Source of the DNA: Aquatica leii
Lineage: Eukaryota > Arthropoda > Insecta > Coleoptera > Lampyridae
DNA length: 64,000 nt
Reading direction: 5' to 3'
Assembly (NCBI GenBank): GCA_035610365.1
Contig: CM069435.1
Coordinates: 90,863,389-90,927,388, forward strand
Shown: positions 44,670 through 55,662 of the stretch, piece after piece
Numbering within the stretch: position 1 is the stretch's first letter
Layout: each line of letters opens with the position of its first letter
Translations under genes and position numbers: made by a program
The notes under the pieces: model-generated
The model's input: the letters and a program-made list of their open reading frames with translations, nothing else
What the model was told of the DNA's origin: nothing
The model's database searches: none

Positions 44670-45434
44670 ATTTTCTTTCTTCTAATTAAACAATTATGCG
44701 GTTCGTTAAGACCATGTTGCGTAATGTGTCGAAAAATAATTACTAATATTTTTTAGTATGGACTGTAATTTAATTTGGTTCAAAATACAGCAGTTTACAT
44801 GCTTTGCTTTATCAGTTTGTTCTTCTACTACCCCCGAAGGTGAAGAAATATCGATAGCACTATCGATAACTATCGATATTCTTAGCTATCGAATAAAATC
44901 GATTTTTTTTTTGAATAATCGATAATTTTCGATAGTTGTGCTATTTTATAAAAACTCAAAGTTTACATCAACATAAAAAAAACCTGATCGTCGCGTACTA
45001 ACTGTTCTGTGCTAACTGTCTGTAAAGTAATTAGTTACCTACAGTTACCTATAGTAAAGCACTGTAAAATTTGTGCTTTGTTTTCTGTTACAGTTATCTG
45101 TAAATTGTAATTGATTTAGCTAACATAACCTATGAATGCGTACTTCAAAACGTGTTTTACATTTTTTCAAAAAATGTTAATATGATAACCTTTTTAAATA
45201 AAAATTCTTGGCTTTCCGAGTATATGCGTTTTTGCTTTTTAAGTGACATTGTAATAAACTATCGAAAATTATCGATAATTATCGATGTTTCATAACCTGA
45301 GTATCGACAAATATCGATGGCACAGACTATCGATATTTCTCCACCACTACCGGGCCCCGAATCCAACGTAAACGAAACACGTTTACCTTGAATCGCAAAG
45401 GCGTGCGCATACAATTTTGAAATAATTATTAACA
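44670..45434 (-). repeat. 5' LTR of BEL/Pao element 1, split by a MITE
   Basis: Minus orientation, starting TGTTAATAATTATTTC at 45434 and matching the 3' LTR at 36840-37103. The match is interrupted at 44835-45345 by a short inverted-repeat element. The junction at 44669/44670 with solo LTR A cuts the LTR or its leader on the other side. Confidence 0.75.
44835..45345. mobile_element. MITE with arrays of ATCGATA motifs
   Basis: The ends GGTGAAGAAATATCGATAG and the inverse of CTATCGATATTTCTCCACC form terminal inverted repeats. Flanking ACTACCCC and ACTACCGG (8 bp, 6 matching) suggest an aged hAT-like target duplication, and the uninterrupted 3' LTR of the host BEL element confirms the insertion site. 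Both ends carry many copies of TATCGATA or near variants (at least ten in total), identical to the DRE / CGATA class of motif bound in flies by DREF and BEAF-32. There is no coding capacity. Confidence 0.7.
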
Positions 45435-45511
45435 CAAGTCTTCAAAACTTAAATTAAATTAATTAATATAAAATGTTATACACAACTATTAAGCATTTCA
45501 TCAAGTAATAA

Positions 45512-47219
45512 TCAAAATTCTTTTTTAGAACAAATGTAGATTGTGTGTTTCCAAAAATAATTTTCAATATCAATTAACTTCTTTTTATGAGTTTCTGGCA
45601 AAAATACATACACAAAAATTATCATGAACAAACACATGGCGGCAAAGAAGTATTGCAAGTTTACGGAACCACCAGAAATATGGTATAAGAAAAAGTAACA
45701 ATACAGTATCGCACTGGCAAACACATTCGATACCGTCACAATTAAACCAAAGGCTATACCGCGTATCTTGAGGGGAAACATTTCGCCAGCTACTATATAA
45801 GGTATTGGTACAACTCCCATTGATGAAAAAGCGATGTAACACAATAAAAGACACAAAGGAATCCACGTGTGATTTGAAGTACCTAAAAAAATGAAATAAT
45901 AACTTGCAACGCATAGAAACAACTCACCTTGCTGAATCCAGTAAGTGTTTAAACCAGACAAACTTATGCACACCGCCATGCCACCGCCACTCACCAATAA
46001 CAACGTTCGTCTACTAAACTTCTTCATCAAAATAATTCCAAAAAGTGTTACAACAACTCTTAGACTAAAAATGTAGATTGACGCTAAATACGGGTCAATC
46101 TCGGTGCCAATTTCTTTAAAAAAAATCACCGAATTAAGCATAACTAAAAAAGCACCTGTTAACTGTTGGAAAAAGAAGATTACGGTCAAAATTAAAAATG
46201 GTTTGTAAAAAGTAGGTAACAAAAAACTTTTTAACAGGTCTTTCTCTATTAATTTTTTTTGGAGTTGTTCGTTTTCTATTGAAGCTAATTGTTTTTCCAC
46301 CTAAAATCAGTGTGATGCTGAGTAATACGCAGCAAAACGCATAATATACATACTGTTTCTGCACTATTAGAATTGTATTTATAAAACCAATTTAAAGATT
46401 TTTTAGCTTGGTTTGTTCTTCCTTGCGATATTAACCAAGCTGGACTTTCTGGTACAAAGAATATAAGAATTATTGGTATAATAATATAGACGTTTGACGA
46501 CCAAGCTATAGTCCTCCAATTCATGACCCAGCCTTCAAAGTACATCAGTACTACACCTAAAACTGCACGTGCAAGTTAAATAAACATTTAAACAATGTAA
46601 TTACCTATAGACGCAAAAGTTTCAGTCAGGGCTAAAAAAGATCCTCTTATATCTGGTCTACTGATTTCACTTATGTATATTGTACTGGCATTTGCAATAA
46701 ATACTGTAAAAAACAAACAATTAAAATTAAAATTGTGGTCTTAATTTACCTAAACTAATTCCTAAAAGAAACCGTCCCAATATAATTATAAACATCTTTG
46801 AAGCGGTTGCAATCAAACATAGACCGATCGTGCTTGGGAGGCTAGAAAGTATAATTGTTTTAAGTCTTCCTAAGCGATCTATTAATATTCCAGATATTAG
46901 TGCCAAAGCTAGAGACGAAAAAGATGGCGCACTTGCTATAAACTTACTTAATAGATTTTGTCACAATTTATTACATATTCAATACCGATCGAAGCACTGT
47001 CCGACTCTGTAATTGGTATGGTAGCATTTTTCTCTTCCATCATTTGTGGTATTATGACACCAGAGTACCCAACTATTTGTCCAGCACATACATTTAACGA
47101 AGTAACGACTGTTGCTGCCAAAACCTAAACAAACATTACATTACATTTAACAGTAATCGAGTTACCTGAGGAAGAACGCTCTTCCAGTTATTAACACAGA
47201 CATCTTGATTTTCTTCCAT
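45512..47219 (-). CDS. Facilitated trehalose transporter Tret1-like, copy C (7 exons)
   Basis: Third intact SLC2/Tret1-like transporter, on the minus strand. Exons 47219-47166, 47124-46986, 46935-46750, 46703-46605, 46556-46354, 46300-45928 and 45882-45512 join in frame to 474 aa. Landmarks: ITESDSASIASAPSF, DRLGRLKTI (closer to the family DRxGR than A or B), ISEISRPDIRGS, PESPAWLIS, QQLTGAF in TM7, FSRRTLLL, AGEMFPLKIRG and PETHKKKL. It has one extra intron (46301-46353) inside what is exon 5 in copies A and B; all other intron positions and phases are shared. It is clearly more diverged than A is from B, so it is probably the older paralogue. The substrate is inferred from family only. Confidence 0.9.
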
Positions 47220-47224
47220 TTTAT

Positions 47225-48005
47225 TTTAATAAAAACATTTTTACGTTATCAGTATTAACTTTAGCTAATGTGGTACAATTACCTGTAAGGAAACTACGTT
47301 GGTAAGTTAGATTTGGATTGAAAAATTACATACTTATTGTTTTTGACGTTAACTAATTTTATCCGGCTCAATTGACTGAAAAGTAGTTTGTGAAAAACGA
47401 AACTAACTTTTGCGTAGTTGTAAAATCAAGAAATTTAAAAAATACTTAACGATTAATCTTTTGTTGAAATACTTGATTTAGAAATTTTAATTAACAAAAT
47501 ACAAATCGCGTTATTTAGGACATAATTACGATAATGCGTAAGATTAAGAAATAATCACACGTGATAGGCTGAATAATTAAAAAATTATTGTAATTTAAAA
47601 ATAATTTGTATTTATTAAAAATTAATTTTGATTTATTTAGCCATTGTAATAATACAAAAGCTGCAAATTTTTTTTCTAAATTGAGGTCATAAAACCAAAA
47701 ATTTTTTTTTTAATTTCTTGCGATCATACACTTCAACAAGTTATGAACCCAGAACATTCAATTTAGTAAACTTTGAAAACAGAAGAAATAAACTGCTCTG
47801 AACTTTAGGTAAAGCACGATATTGAGCAATCGACAATTTTGATTACTAAGAGATGCCACTGTTCGCCTTCTGTGGCAGCTGTATAAACTAAAAGAAGCAG
47901 TAATATCCACGGTTGTTTACATTGTACTTTACAAACGCGTGGACTGCGTATATAAAGTTTTTTTTACTAGTTTTTACTGATCTCTATAATAATAGGGATA
48001 GGTGT
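47225..48005. other. Upstream region of transporter copy C
   Basis: About 780 bp between the divergent start of copy C and LTR B. No gene or repeat is recognised. It does not resemble the 5' flanks of copies A and B. Any promoter of copy C lies here, but I cannot point to specific elements. Confidence 0.4.
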
Positions 48006-49754
48006 TGTAACCGGCGTTGAAATTTGGTCGTGAATCTTTTGTAAAAGGCCCTGTATTTGAATGTATTTTGGCTTAATTATAAGGGATTGAGTATTTCACA
48101 TTAAAGCATTTTATTTTATTTTATTACGTCAATTTAAGTTGATTTGGATTTAATAATTATTTCACAATTATTATTGTTTTTTTTTAAACGCATAAAGATC
48201 CGTGGTCTTTATTACGGTTTAGTATTTCATTTCTGGTTATTGCATTGGATTAACAACTTTATCTAATTTATGGTTTCCTTTCTGGAATGAAATTTGATAC
48301 ATTTTCTTAGTATCTACTTTTGTTTATTTTAAACTCATTTTTGAGCGCGAATGTTTTTGTTTGGTGGTTTTAGCTGAGTATGCAATTTTTATGGAAATAT
48401 TCTTTCGCTGTGCGTACGTGACGTGACGCATGTGGTGACAATATTTTTCATCTTTATTAATTTACTTTGTTTAGTGTTCCATCTTTTACAAAAATTTTAC
48501 GGCGCAAGTTTGTTGAATTAAGTGGGATTACGAGGTGATATAAGTATAAAATTTTGATTTTGAAGAGGGAGTTGGGTTGCAATTTAGAACATCGGATATC
48601 GAGATGTAGTCAAGCGTTCGGGGTAATTCGTAATTTTACGGTTTAATGTACTTCATGGTTTCCAAAATTACGCTAACGTTTCGAGTTGGATTTGCTATCG
48701 AAGCGTTGTGTTAAAAAATCCAGTCTTCGCTTTTGTGCGAATTTCACGTTGGTATTAAAAGAGAATTCTTCCGCCGGCATTCCATTGTTTGGGGTACCCT
48801 CCAACGTTTCTTCCTGTAGGCAGTTGGCAACTCAGAATCAACCACAAGTTCTTTTCTGAAGTTACGACGACAATTCAAGGTATTTATTTTGTACCGATTA
48901 TTTAAATGTGAAATTTTTGTTTACGCGATTGTGTTTTAAAAGCTTTGAGATTTTAAGAAAAAAATCAAGTGTCGCGAATTGATGTTGTACCGATAATGTA
49001 ATTAATAATTGTTAGTATTTGTCGAAAATACGTGACAAAATTTTCGTTGAAGTAAAGTTTTTATTAGACGTTAGCCATAAAAATTTACGATTAAAAATTT
49101 TCGTCTTGGTTAATAATAATTATGTCGTTTTATATTTAAGTAATTTTCTTTTATGTAATGCGCACACGGCTGTGATTTCTAGGTAATTAAGATTTACCAA
49201 TTTGTTTTTGTTTTATTTTTTTAATTTTTGTTTTTTTTTGTTTTTGTGCATTTATTCAGTTAACTTTAATTTTTTTTTCTTTTGTTTATTAAACGTTCAT
49301 TTTACGTATATTTTGTTCTTGGTGTTTTGTTTTGTTAATTTAGTTGATTTCAATACTATTATTTTATTTTATTTTTTTTGTGTGTTCAAATAAATGTTAA
49401 ATAGTTAAATTGTAAACAAGCTTTTAATTTTGTCGGCCTCCGCGTTACGTAAAATTTTATTAGAATATTTTAGATTTTAGTGAGATACACTCTATTAAGA
49501 TAAGTCCATTTAGAGTGTATCCTTCAGGAGCGGGCTTGTGGTTGGCAAGGGCCAGAAGTCCATTAAGCTATACTTCTTCCTGGCGCCCTTTGATTTTGAC
49601 TTTATTACTTTTCGATTTTGAGTTTTCGTCAAGTTTTCCAAATCAATCACGAAATTTTGAATATAACCCACCCATCTCCACTGAGCAGCGACATAACATC
49701 GTTTATGTTACCTTATTTTAGGCAGTGAAATTGTTTCAACTTTTGCATGTAACA
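48006..49754 (+). repeat. 5' LTR B of a Gypsy element
   Basis: Starts TGTAACCGGCG and ends GCATGTAACA; same family as LTRs A and C. It is followed after 8 nt by a primer-binding-site-like sequence and then a gag ORF, so it is a true 5' LTR. A T-rich tract fills 49200-49400; the 63-codon ORF there is low complexity and not a gene. Confidence 0.8.
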
Positions 49755-49762
49755 TAAATATT

Positions 49763-49779
49763 TGGCGCCCGACGTGAGG
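49763..49779 (+). other. Putative primer-binding site
   Basis: TGGCGCCCGACGTGAGG lies 8 nt after the LTR end. The TGGCGCC start is typical of LTR elements primed by a cellular tRNA whose 3' end is complementary (commonly a lysine tRNA), but the tRNA was not identified. The equivalent site after the LTR at 54130-55229 is TGGCGCCCGAGAACTGT. Confidence 0.65.
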
Positions 49780-49855
49780 ACTTTTTTGAATTTTAGTTTG
49801 TCTGTTGATTTCGTGATTTTTGGAAAGTTTTACCGTCTCGTAATTTCATTTTACA

Positions 49856-51250
49856 ATGGGTTACAAATTGATTGTTGATCGTTTGTCGCATAACGAATTA
49901 CGTTATGAGATTTTAATTAGAGGTGGTGACGCATCTTTAGGTGTTGTTGTATTACGAGGTCTACTCAAGAATTTTCTTATTGAAGAAGCCGCCGGCAAAG
50001 TATCTCGTCCCGCGTATCTTTTCGATTTTAATGCAGATAAATTAGTGATTAGAGAAGGTATCGATGTGCTTAGGAAATTAATAGATTCATTAAAAATTAC
50101 TCCGACTACAAAAATTTCTTCTACAATCAAAACCAAAATTAAATATTTGTTAAACCGTATTGGCAATTCAATTCCTGTTCAAAATGACGATTCTCAAGTT
50201 AAAGATGGGTTTTTAAAAGATTTAGTTGTTTTAATTTCGCAATATGAACTTTTGGATAAACAAATTGTTGTTTCTAACCCTTTTACTTCCGCCGATGAAG
50301 TTACCGAACCTGTCGTTCAACCTTCTTTAGTTGAGACCGCTTTACCGACGTCTTCTGCTGTTAGTCAAAATTTTGTTAGTCATGTTAAGAGTGTTTCAGT
50401 TTCGAAATGGAACCTAAAGTTTTCTGGTGATGCAAAGTCTATTTCTTTAAATGCATTTTTAGAACGAGTTGCCGAACTTCAATTGTCGCGTAACGTTTCA
50501 AGTCATCAGTTATTTTTGGAGTGTACTGATCTTTTTACAGGTCATGCATTGATTTTTGTTAGATCTATTCGTAGTTCAGTTAATTCTTGGGAAAACTTAG
50601 TTAAGTTTTTGCGTAAACAATTTTAACCTACCGATTATTACGAACGTCTCATTGAAGAAATTAAGCGTCGTACTCAAGCTAATGATGAGTCTATGGGTAT
50701 TTACGTTGCAATTATTCGCAATATGTTTTCACGTCTCGATGAGCCTTTTTCTGAAGAAAAGCAGTTCAAGGTTTTGTTAAGAAATATTTCTCCCGTTTAT
50801 CAAACTCAGCTTGATTTGTCGTCGGTTACTTCAATTGAAGAGTTAATTAAATTTGGTCGTATTATCGAGAATCGCATGCAAGCTATTGAAGCTTACACGC
50901 CTCTCCATCTCGTAGAAAGCAGGACATAGAGCCTGATCTCGCTTACGTTACATCTCAAGTTAAGAACACTGTAGTTTCTCGTTCTTCGAATAATGTTAGT
51001 AGTGGTGAAAAATCTACACTACCGGTTACACAAAATTTACGACTACCGTCTTCTAATATCTCACCTTTTACACAAAGGTTAGCTATCGCTAATGCGTCTG
51101 CTTCTTCTAATCGAAGCAGTCCGCAATTATGTTAGAATTGTAGGAAGCCAAATCATCGAGCTGCTTCTTGCAAGGAACCTAAGAAAGGTTTATTTTGCTA
51201 TCGTTGTGGAAAATCTAAATTTACGGTCCGCACTTGTTCTGAGTGTTCGA
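49856..51250 (+). pseudogene. Gypsy Gag, nearly continuous, broken near the knuckles
   Basis: The first 256 codons are open (49856-50626): a helical N-terminal half, then WNLKFSGDAKSISLNAFLER, LFLECTDLFTGHALIFVRS and WENLVKFLRKQF, the retrotransposon Gag capsid-type region. A single TAA at 50624 interrupts it, after which the same frame continues YERLIEEIKRRTQANDESM and FKVLLRNISPVYQTQL. A frame change near 50910 leads to two CCHC knuckles at 51130-51240: the first has a stop inside it and the second (CYRCGKSKFTVRTC) has phenylalanine in place of the zinc-binding histidine. The start ATG at 49856 follows the leader directly. The element is recently dead in this part. Confidence 0.8.
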
Positions 51251-51739
51251 AAAACGAGTAAAGGACGTACTAAGAAGCCGTTTAGTAACGTCAGAGGTTA
51301 AAGTAAAATCGGCTGTCTATTTTAATAGTTTTCATTCCACAAAGAATAATAGCGGGTTGCACAAAAGATAATTGACCGTTAATTGGAGTTTAATCTTTGA
51401 TTAAAGTATGATTATCTTTTAATTGTAGTTTAACGGGCTATTAACGGCCAATTAAATATTTAATTGAAGTCGACTTTAATCAGAGATTAACGGTCAATTA
51501 ACTATATTTTGCGTTGCACAAAACTTTAATCTCCGAATAAACTCTTGTTAACAAAAGATTATCTAATTGGAGATATTTGGCTGATTAACCTACAATTAAA
51601 GTTTTTCAATAATAAAAAGTTCATGATTTACAGTCAAAACTAAGTAATAAGTTACAGCTACGTTTAATTCAAGTTTCGTTTAGTACAAAATTATTAAAAA
51701 AATAATTATTAAACAAAATAATTATGTTGTTCCATTTGT

Positions 51740-52510
51740 CGTCTTCTTCCTAGAGTAGCTTTGAAGACAGCTTCGCAGCATAAGGTTTATACGAGATAAA
51801 GAAAATCCTTTTGAATTTTTAGACGACATTGATTTCAAGAAGAGGTTTCGATTAAATAAGGCCCCCATAATAAACTTGGTAAATGCAACTAAAGATAGAA
51901 TCGAACCAACAAGCTATCGAAACTAATCGTTTGATGCAAGAGTACAAATATTAGCATATCATAAATGAAATGGTCAGGCTCTCCCATCAATATATAAAGA
52001 TGTCTAGAACTACCAAAAAGTTCATAGAAATAAAATAATGGTTCTTTCGCATTTCTGGTTTTTTATGTGTTGTGGGAGCTGTTGATTGCACACGTGCATA
52101 TACAATCACCCGATAGACTAAATGCTGAATCGTATCACAACAGAAAAGGATATTTTAGCATTAATGTTCAAGCGATTGGCAATGCCGACAGTTAAAATTA
52201 ATGCATTGTGTTGTTGCTATTAGCCAGGATCAGTACACAACAGTATTATTTTCAATAAATCTCTTCTTCCGGTTGAATTTTGCATCGGAAGATATGGCAA
52301 CGGTTACCTATTCGGTGATAGTGAATCGATGTAATCCTCATCTGCTTACATTTAGCAAATGCCAGTGAAGTAGCATAAAGCATAGCACATATTATGACAA
52401 GTAATACCATAGAAAGGTTCTTTGGAATTTTGCAGAGATTTCCTTGCTTGCAATATGGTTGCAGACTCTTAATTAGCACAACATTAATTGCAACAGTTCT
52501 TCATATGCAA
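51740..52510 (+). pseudogene. HARBI1-like transposase pseudogene
   Basis: Fragments in order: YEIKKIL-like region then NPFEFLDDIDFKKRFRLNK (51800-51865); VGAVDCTRAYT near 52075-52110, the DDE-domain motif usually GAIDCTHI; RKGYFSINVQAI-like sequence near 52150; and MTSNTIERFFGILQRFPCLQ near 52395-52455, corresponding to the conserved third catalytic region of HARBI1-type nucleases. Stops and frameshifts are frequent. Active relatives work with the Myb-like partner encoded by the opposite ORF. Confidence 0.7.
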
Positions 52511-52639
52511 AATGTATAAAAACAGCATAATTTATTGTAATTTTTTATTTATAAAATTAATACTGTGCTTTATATTTTCTTAAAACTTGATTAAATAGTA
52601 TTACTTCTTTCAGTAATATACAGATTATAATTTTTTGCT

Positions 52640-53170
52640 TTTGAAATTTTTCTTATTAATAACTCGGGAGGAGTTGACAAAGGTTCTGCAGTAAATAGCA
52701 GTGTGCGAAAGACAAGAATACGAGATAATACAAGTTGAAGTTCAGTCACATATAATGATTCTCATTTGCCCATTTTTACTAAGGATACAAATTAATATTA
52801 GATTTCAATGTAATTATCTCCCAATTTACCAAAATAGTAAGCTGTAAAGCAATTCAAAGCAATTTCTAGGTGGCTCACTTTGGTATGCAATGTTTGCCAG
52901 CAAAACCTCCTGATCGACAGTTATTAAGAGGTTGAAAACTCCACGAGAAACAGATTTTTTCATCATACATAGTACAACTTTTAAGTCCTATCTTACATGT
53001 CCTGCTTTACAGATCTGTTTTATCTATATACAAACAAAGTTTCAGGTACTTTGCTGTTCGGAAGCCTATTTTAGTCGATGCATTATATTCGTTGGTGATG
53101 CTTGTTGACACCGAACATTTCTTTTCAACTATAAATCCTTTAGCCAGTTACTCCTTTATATTGTTATCTA
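52640..53170 (-). pseudogene. Myb/SANT-like DNA-binding protein remnant of the Harbinger element
   Basis: On the minus strand near 53120-53020, VSTSITNEYNASTKIGFRTA then KYLKLC resembles the Myb/SANT-like (zeste-type) domain in which a trp-rich helix is followed by RTAxQLKxLY. The rest is unreadable. The orientation opposite to the transposase fits Harbinger gene layout. The call rests on one short motif. Confidence 0.45.
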
Positions 53171-53450
53171 AAGTAAAGGATAAAAGGAATTAAGCAAGAA
53201 ATTTTATAGAATTAGAAATTTGTTATCGGTAAACATAAAATAAAACTTAGCTATCGATACAGAAGCAATATTTTCCATAATGATAATATAACTATTTATA
53301 AGAAAACGTGAATAATATAGTAATACCATTGTAATACTCACTTTACTACAATATTTATTAACGTTTCTTTCTTGATTTAAGTAAATATTTGTAAATAACC
53401 TCCTTTTTGGTAGTCATTTTTGTTTCATAAACTGACATTAAAACGCGCGG

Positions 53451-53711
53451 TTGTCAAATAAAGATTCAGTTATTCAGTCCCGCGTCGATCTTTCATCAGA
53501 ACAGCTCAATCAGTTAGATAATTTAGTTAGTAATCATTTTTCTTCTTCGAATGAAAATTTTGGATGCACCAACTTGATTGAACATCAAATCAAGACTACT
53601 TCCGAACCAATTAAGCAACCATATTACCGAGTTTCGCCATTTATCCAGAAACAAATCGATCTGGAGTTAGAGAAAATGTTGAACTTCTTCCGACTGGATT
53701 CGCAAAAGTGA
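53451..53711 (+). pseudogene. Gypsy reverse transcriptase N-terminal fragment
   Basis: The frame contains LSSEQLNQLDNLVSNHFSSS and IEHQIKTTSEPIKQPYYRVS followed by QIDLELEKML, the segment that precedes the fingers of Gypsy RT. It then loses frame; LLPTGFAKVNPIFR in the next frame may be the continuation. It continues the Gypsy element whose gag lies left of the Harbinger insertion. Palm motifs are absent, so most of pol is deleted. Confidence 0.7.
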
Positions 53712-53714
53712 ACC

Positions 53715-54129
53715 CGATCTTCCGTTGAATACTTTTTATATTCTTCCGTTATCAGAATCCAGAATATTCCATTCTTTTCTATCAGCGTTTCAAATTTTTC
53801 AAATACTTCGAGAACGCTTCATTAAGTTAAGACTTGACGTGAAAGCAAAATCAAAAATAATTCCGATAATTGATCCGATCATATATGTTCACATTGAAAA
53901 TGCAATCACTGCAAAGTATGGGATGAGTTCTAGACTTCGTTCTATAATTCCGACTTGTCATGTAAAATCAAATTAATGAAAGCATTAATTACCACTAATT
54001 TGGAAAACTGTGTCGCAATAGAAGAATATATTAATAAAATACATTTTTTTATTAGCAGTTTAAACGGATGAGTATAAACTAATAATTATAGATATCGAAA
54101 GTTTAGATGTTTTGTAAAAACCATACAAT
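53715..54129. other. Unassigned sequence between Gypsy fragment and next LTR
   Basis: No recognisable coding or repeat structure. The 83-codon ORF at 53725-53976 has no motif I can assign. It may be diverged retroelement sequence. Confidence 0.35.
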
Positions 54130-55229
54130 TGTAACGAAGCGTTACTAGTTCAAGTAGTATTTTATGTTGTTGTATTAAACCGTATGTATTTATTTAATTT
54201 TATTTTTGCATTACCGAGTTAAGTTATTAATTGGTATTTTTGGTATTATTTATTTTGTATTTACGATCTGCCATTTATTTATTTTATTGTTACTATTAAG
54301 ACTTATTCATATTTATATATCATATACATCGAAAGGAATTCCACCGACTACCAAACGCGCTTAAGAACTCGCGCTATCCCCGCTTAAAGTTTTCTCTTTT
54401 TGGACCGAGGACCCAACGGAGGAACTTCAGTTCCAGTTGGGCCTCAACCCAAAGAGATGTCCGGGGTCCGAGAGAAGCCAGTTGAACCAAATCTAGGCCG
54501 CTTTAAGTATATTAACCGAACCTCAGGGAGATACCGCTCCCCGTCTACCTTTTCCTAACCCTCCTTACCAGGCGTCGTGCTCGTAGTATCGGGCTTTGGC
54601 TTCCGTAACACACCGTCAACACTGAGTTCTAGTAACGTGTTGAGAGATTTTTGCGCGGATACTGATTCCACTCTATCCCTTACCGGGCGTCGTGTTTGTA
54701 GTATCGGGCTTTGGCCTGCGTAACACGCCATCAACACTGAATTCCAGTAACGTGTTGAGAGATTTTTGCACGACTACTGGTTCCACTCTATTTCTTACCG
54801 GGTGTCGTGTTCGTAGTGTCGGGCTTTGGCCTACGTAACACACCGTCAACATTGGGTTCCAGTAACGTGTTAAAGGATCTTTGCACAACGACTGGTTTCA
54901 CTTTAAACCACGTCTGTTCACCGAGTATCTGAACCCAAATAATCCCTTCCATCTGACGAAAGTTAATAACGTTTCTGCATGCTTGCTTGGTCATCGACGT
55001 TGCCGCTGGATGGTTGTCTTTGCCGCATCCGTTCCCTTCGATTAGCTCGCCGAAACTACCGTACCGTTACTGGGTTTTTCAAAATAAAATAGAAGTTATT
55101 TTGTTTACTGGTGTCTTTTATTTCCGTCGCTTAGCTCTGCTTTTAAAAAGTTCTAAAGCCCTGGAAACCGTGTCTTTACTGCAGTTACCCGGACAACACC
55201 GTCTAACAGGAGAGTAAACTCCTCGAACA
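54130..55229 (+). repeat. Gypsy-type LTR with internal tandem repeat
   Basis: Starts TGTAACGAAGCGTTAC and ends CTCCTCGAACA; it is followed after four bases by the primer-site-like TGGCGCCCGAGAACTGT (55234-55250). It is related along its length to the LTR at 25635-28013. The internal region after the primer site is missing; Tc1 terminal-repeat sequence starts within about 10-25 bp. Confidence 0.8.
54565..54895 (+). repeat. Three tandem 115-bp units inside the LTR
   Basis: Units start at 54565, 54680 and 54795 with TTACC(A/G)GG(C/T)GTCGTG and include GGGCTTTGGC and CCAGTAACGTGTT. The related LTR at 25635 carries a shorter and less regular version. Three overlapping minus-strand ORFs of 60-71 codons in this array are products of the repeat and are not genes. 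Confidence 0.85.
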
Positions 55230-55280
55230 AATCTGGCGCCCGAGAACTGTATCGCTCTAACGATATTACAATGTTACTAA

Positions 55281-55662
55281 CCATTATTCATAAGCACCGC
55301 CTCAAGCGTTGGAAGAACATGTTTCTTACCTGCAAATATGTATCAAAATTGTACCCTAAAGTTTAAAATTTTTTTTGTCGAATTTTCTATTTATGTATTT
55401 ATGTGTTCTCTGCTTAAGTTTTAAATGGTCCTTAATTAAAAATATCCTAATTGTTATTTATAATTAAATAAGTTTCATTAATAGCTATAATAAATTTAAA
55501 CTGCATGCTCAAATATAAATTTGCTGTTTTAATTAGCCCAAAATTTTTAATATATCCGGATTAAATTAAAGTCAACATTCCGATTTTCTTTGTAAAGGAA
55601 GTATTATCATCATTAGAACGTAATTAGTGGCTAAACAATTGCAATCTTAATTTCCATTACAA
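55281..55662. repeat. Long terminal inverted repeat, left
   Basis: Inverted match to 58955-59258, including ACCGCCTCAAGCGTTGG-like, AACATGTTTCTTACCTG and CCGGATTAAATTAAA segments. Divergence is moderate with short indels. Confidence 0.8.

Larger units (their letters stand above)
51353..53440. mobile_element. PIF-Harbinger element inserted in the Gypsy element
   Basis: Coding sequence of the Gypsy element stops near 51350 and resumes near 53451. The insert starts GCGGGTTGCACAAAAGATAA, a Harbinger-like terminus, and contains inverted ATTGACCGTTAATTGG / TTAACGGTCAATTAACT tracts and a second copy of GTTGCACAAAA near 51525. It has two gene remnants in opposite orientation, a HARBI1-like transposase and a Myb/SANT-like protein, which is the usual Harbinger organisation. 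The right terminus is not clear; protease and early RT of the host element appear to be lost. Confidence 0.7.

Noticed and set aside
49202-49393. 63-codon F-rich ORF
   Set aside because: It is a T-rich tract within LTR B, translated by chance.
54555-54994. Three similar minus-strand ORFs of 60-71 codons that look like a repeat protein
   Set aside because: They are produced by the three tandem 115-bp units of an LTR, and each breaks at the unit boundary.
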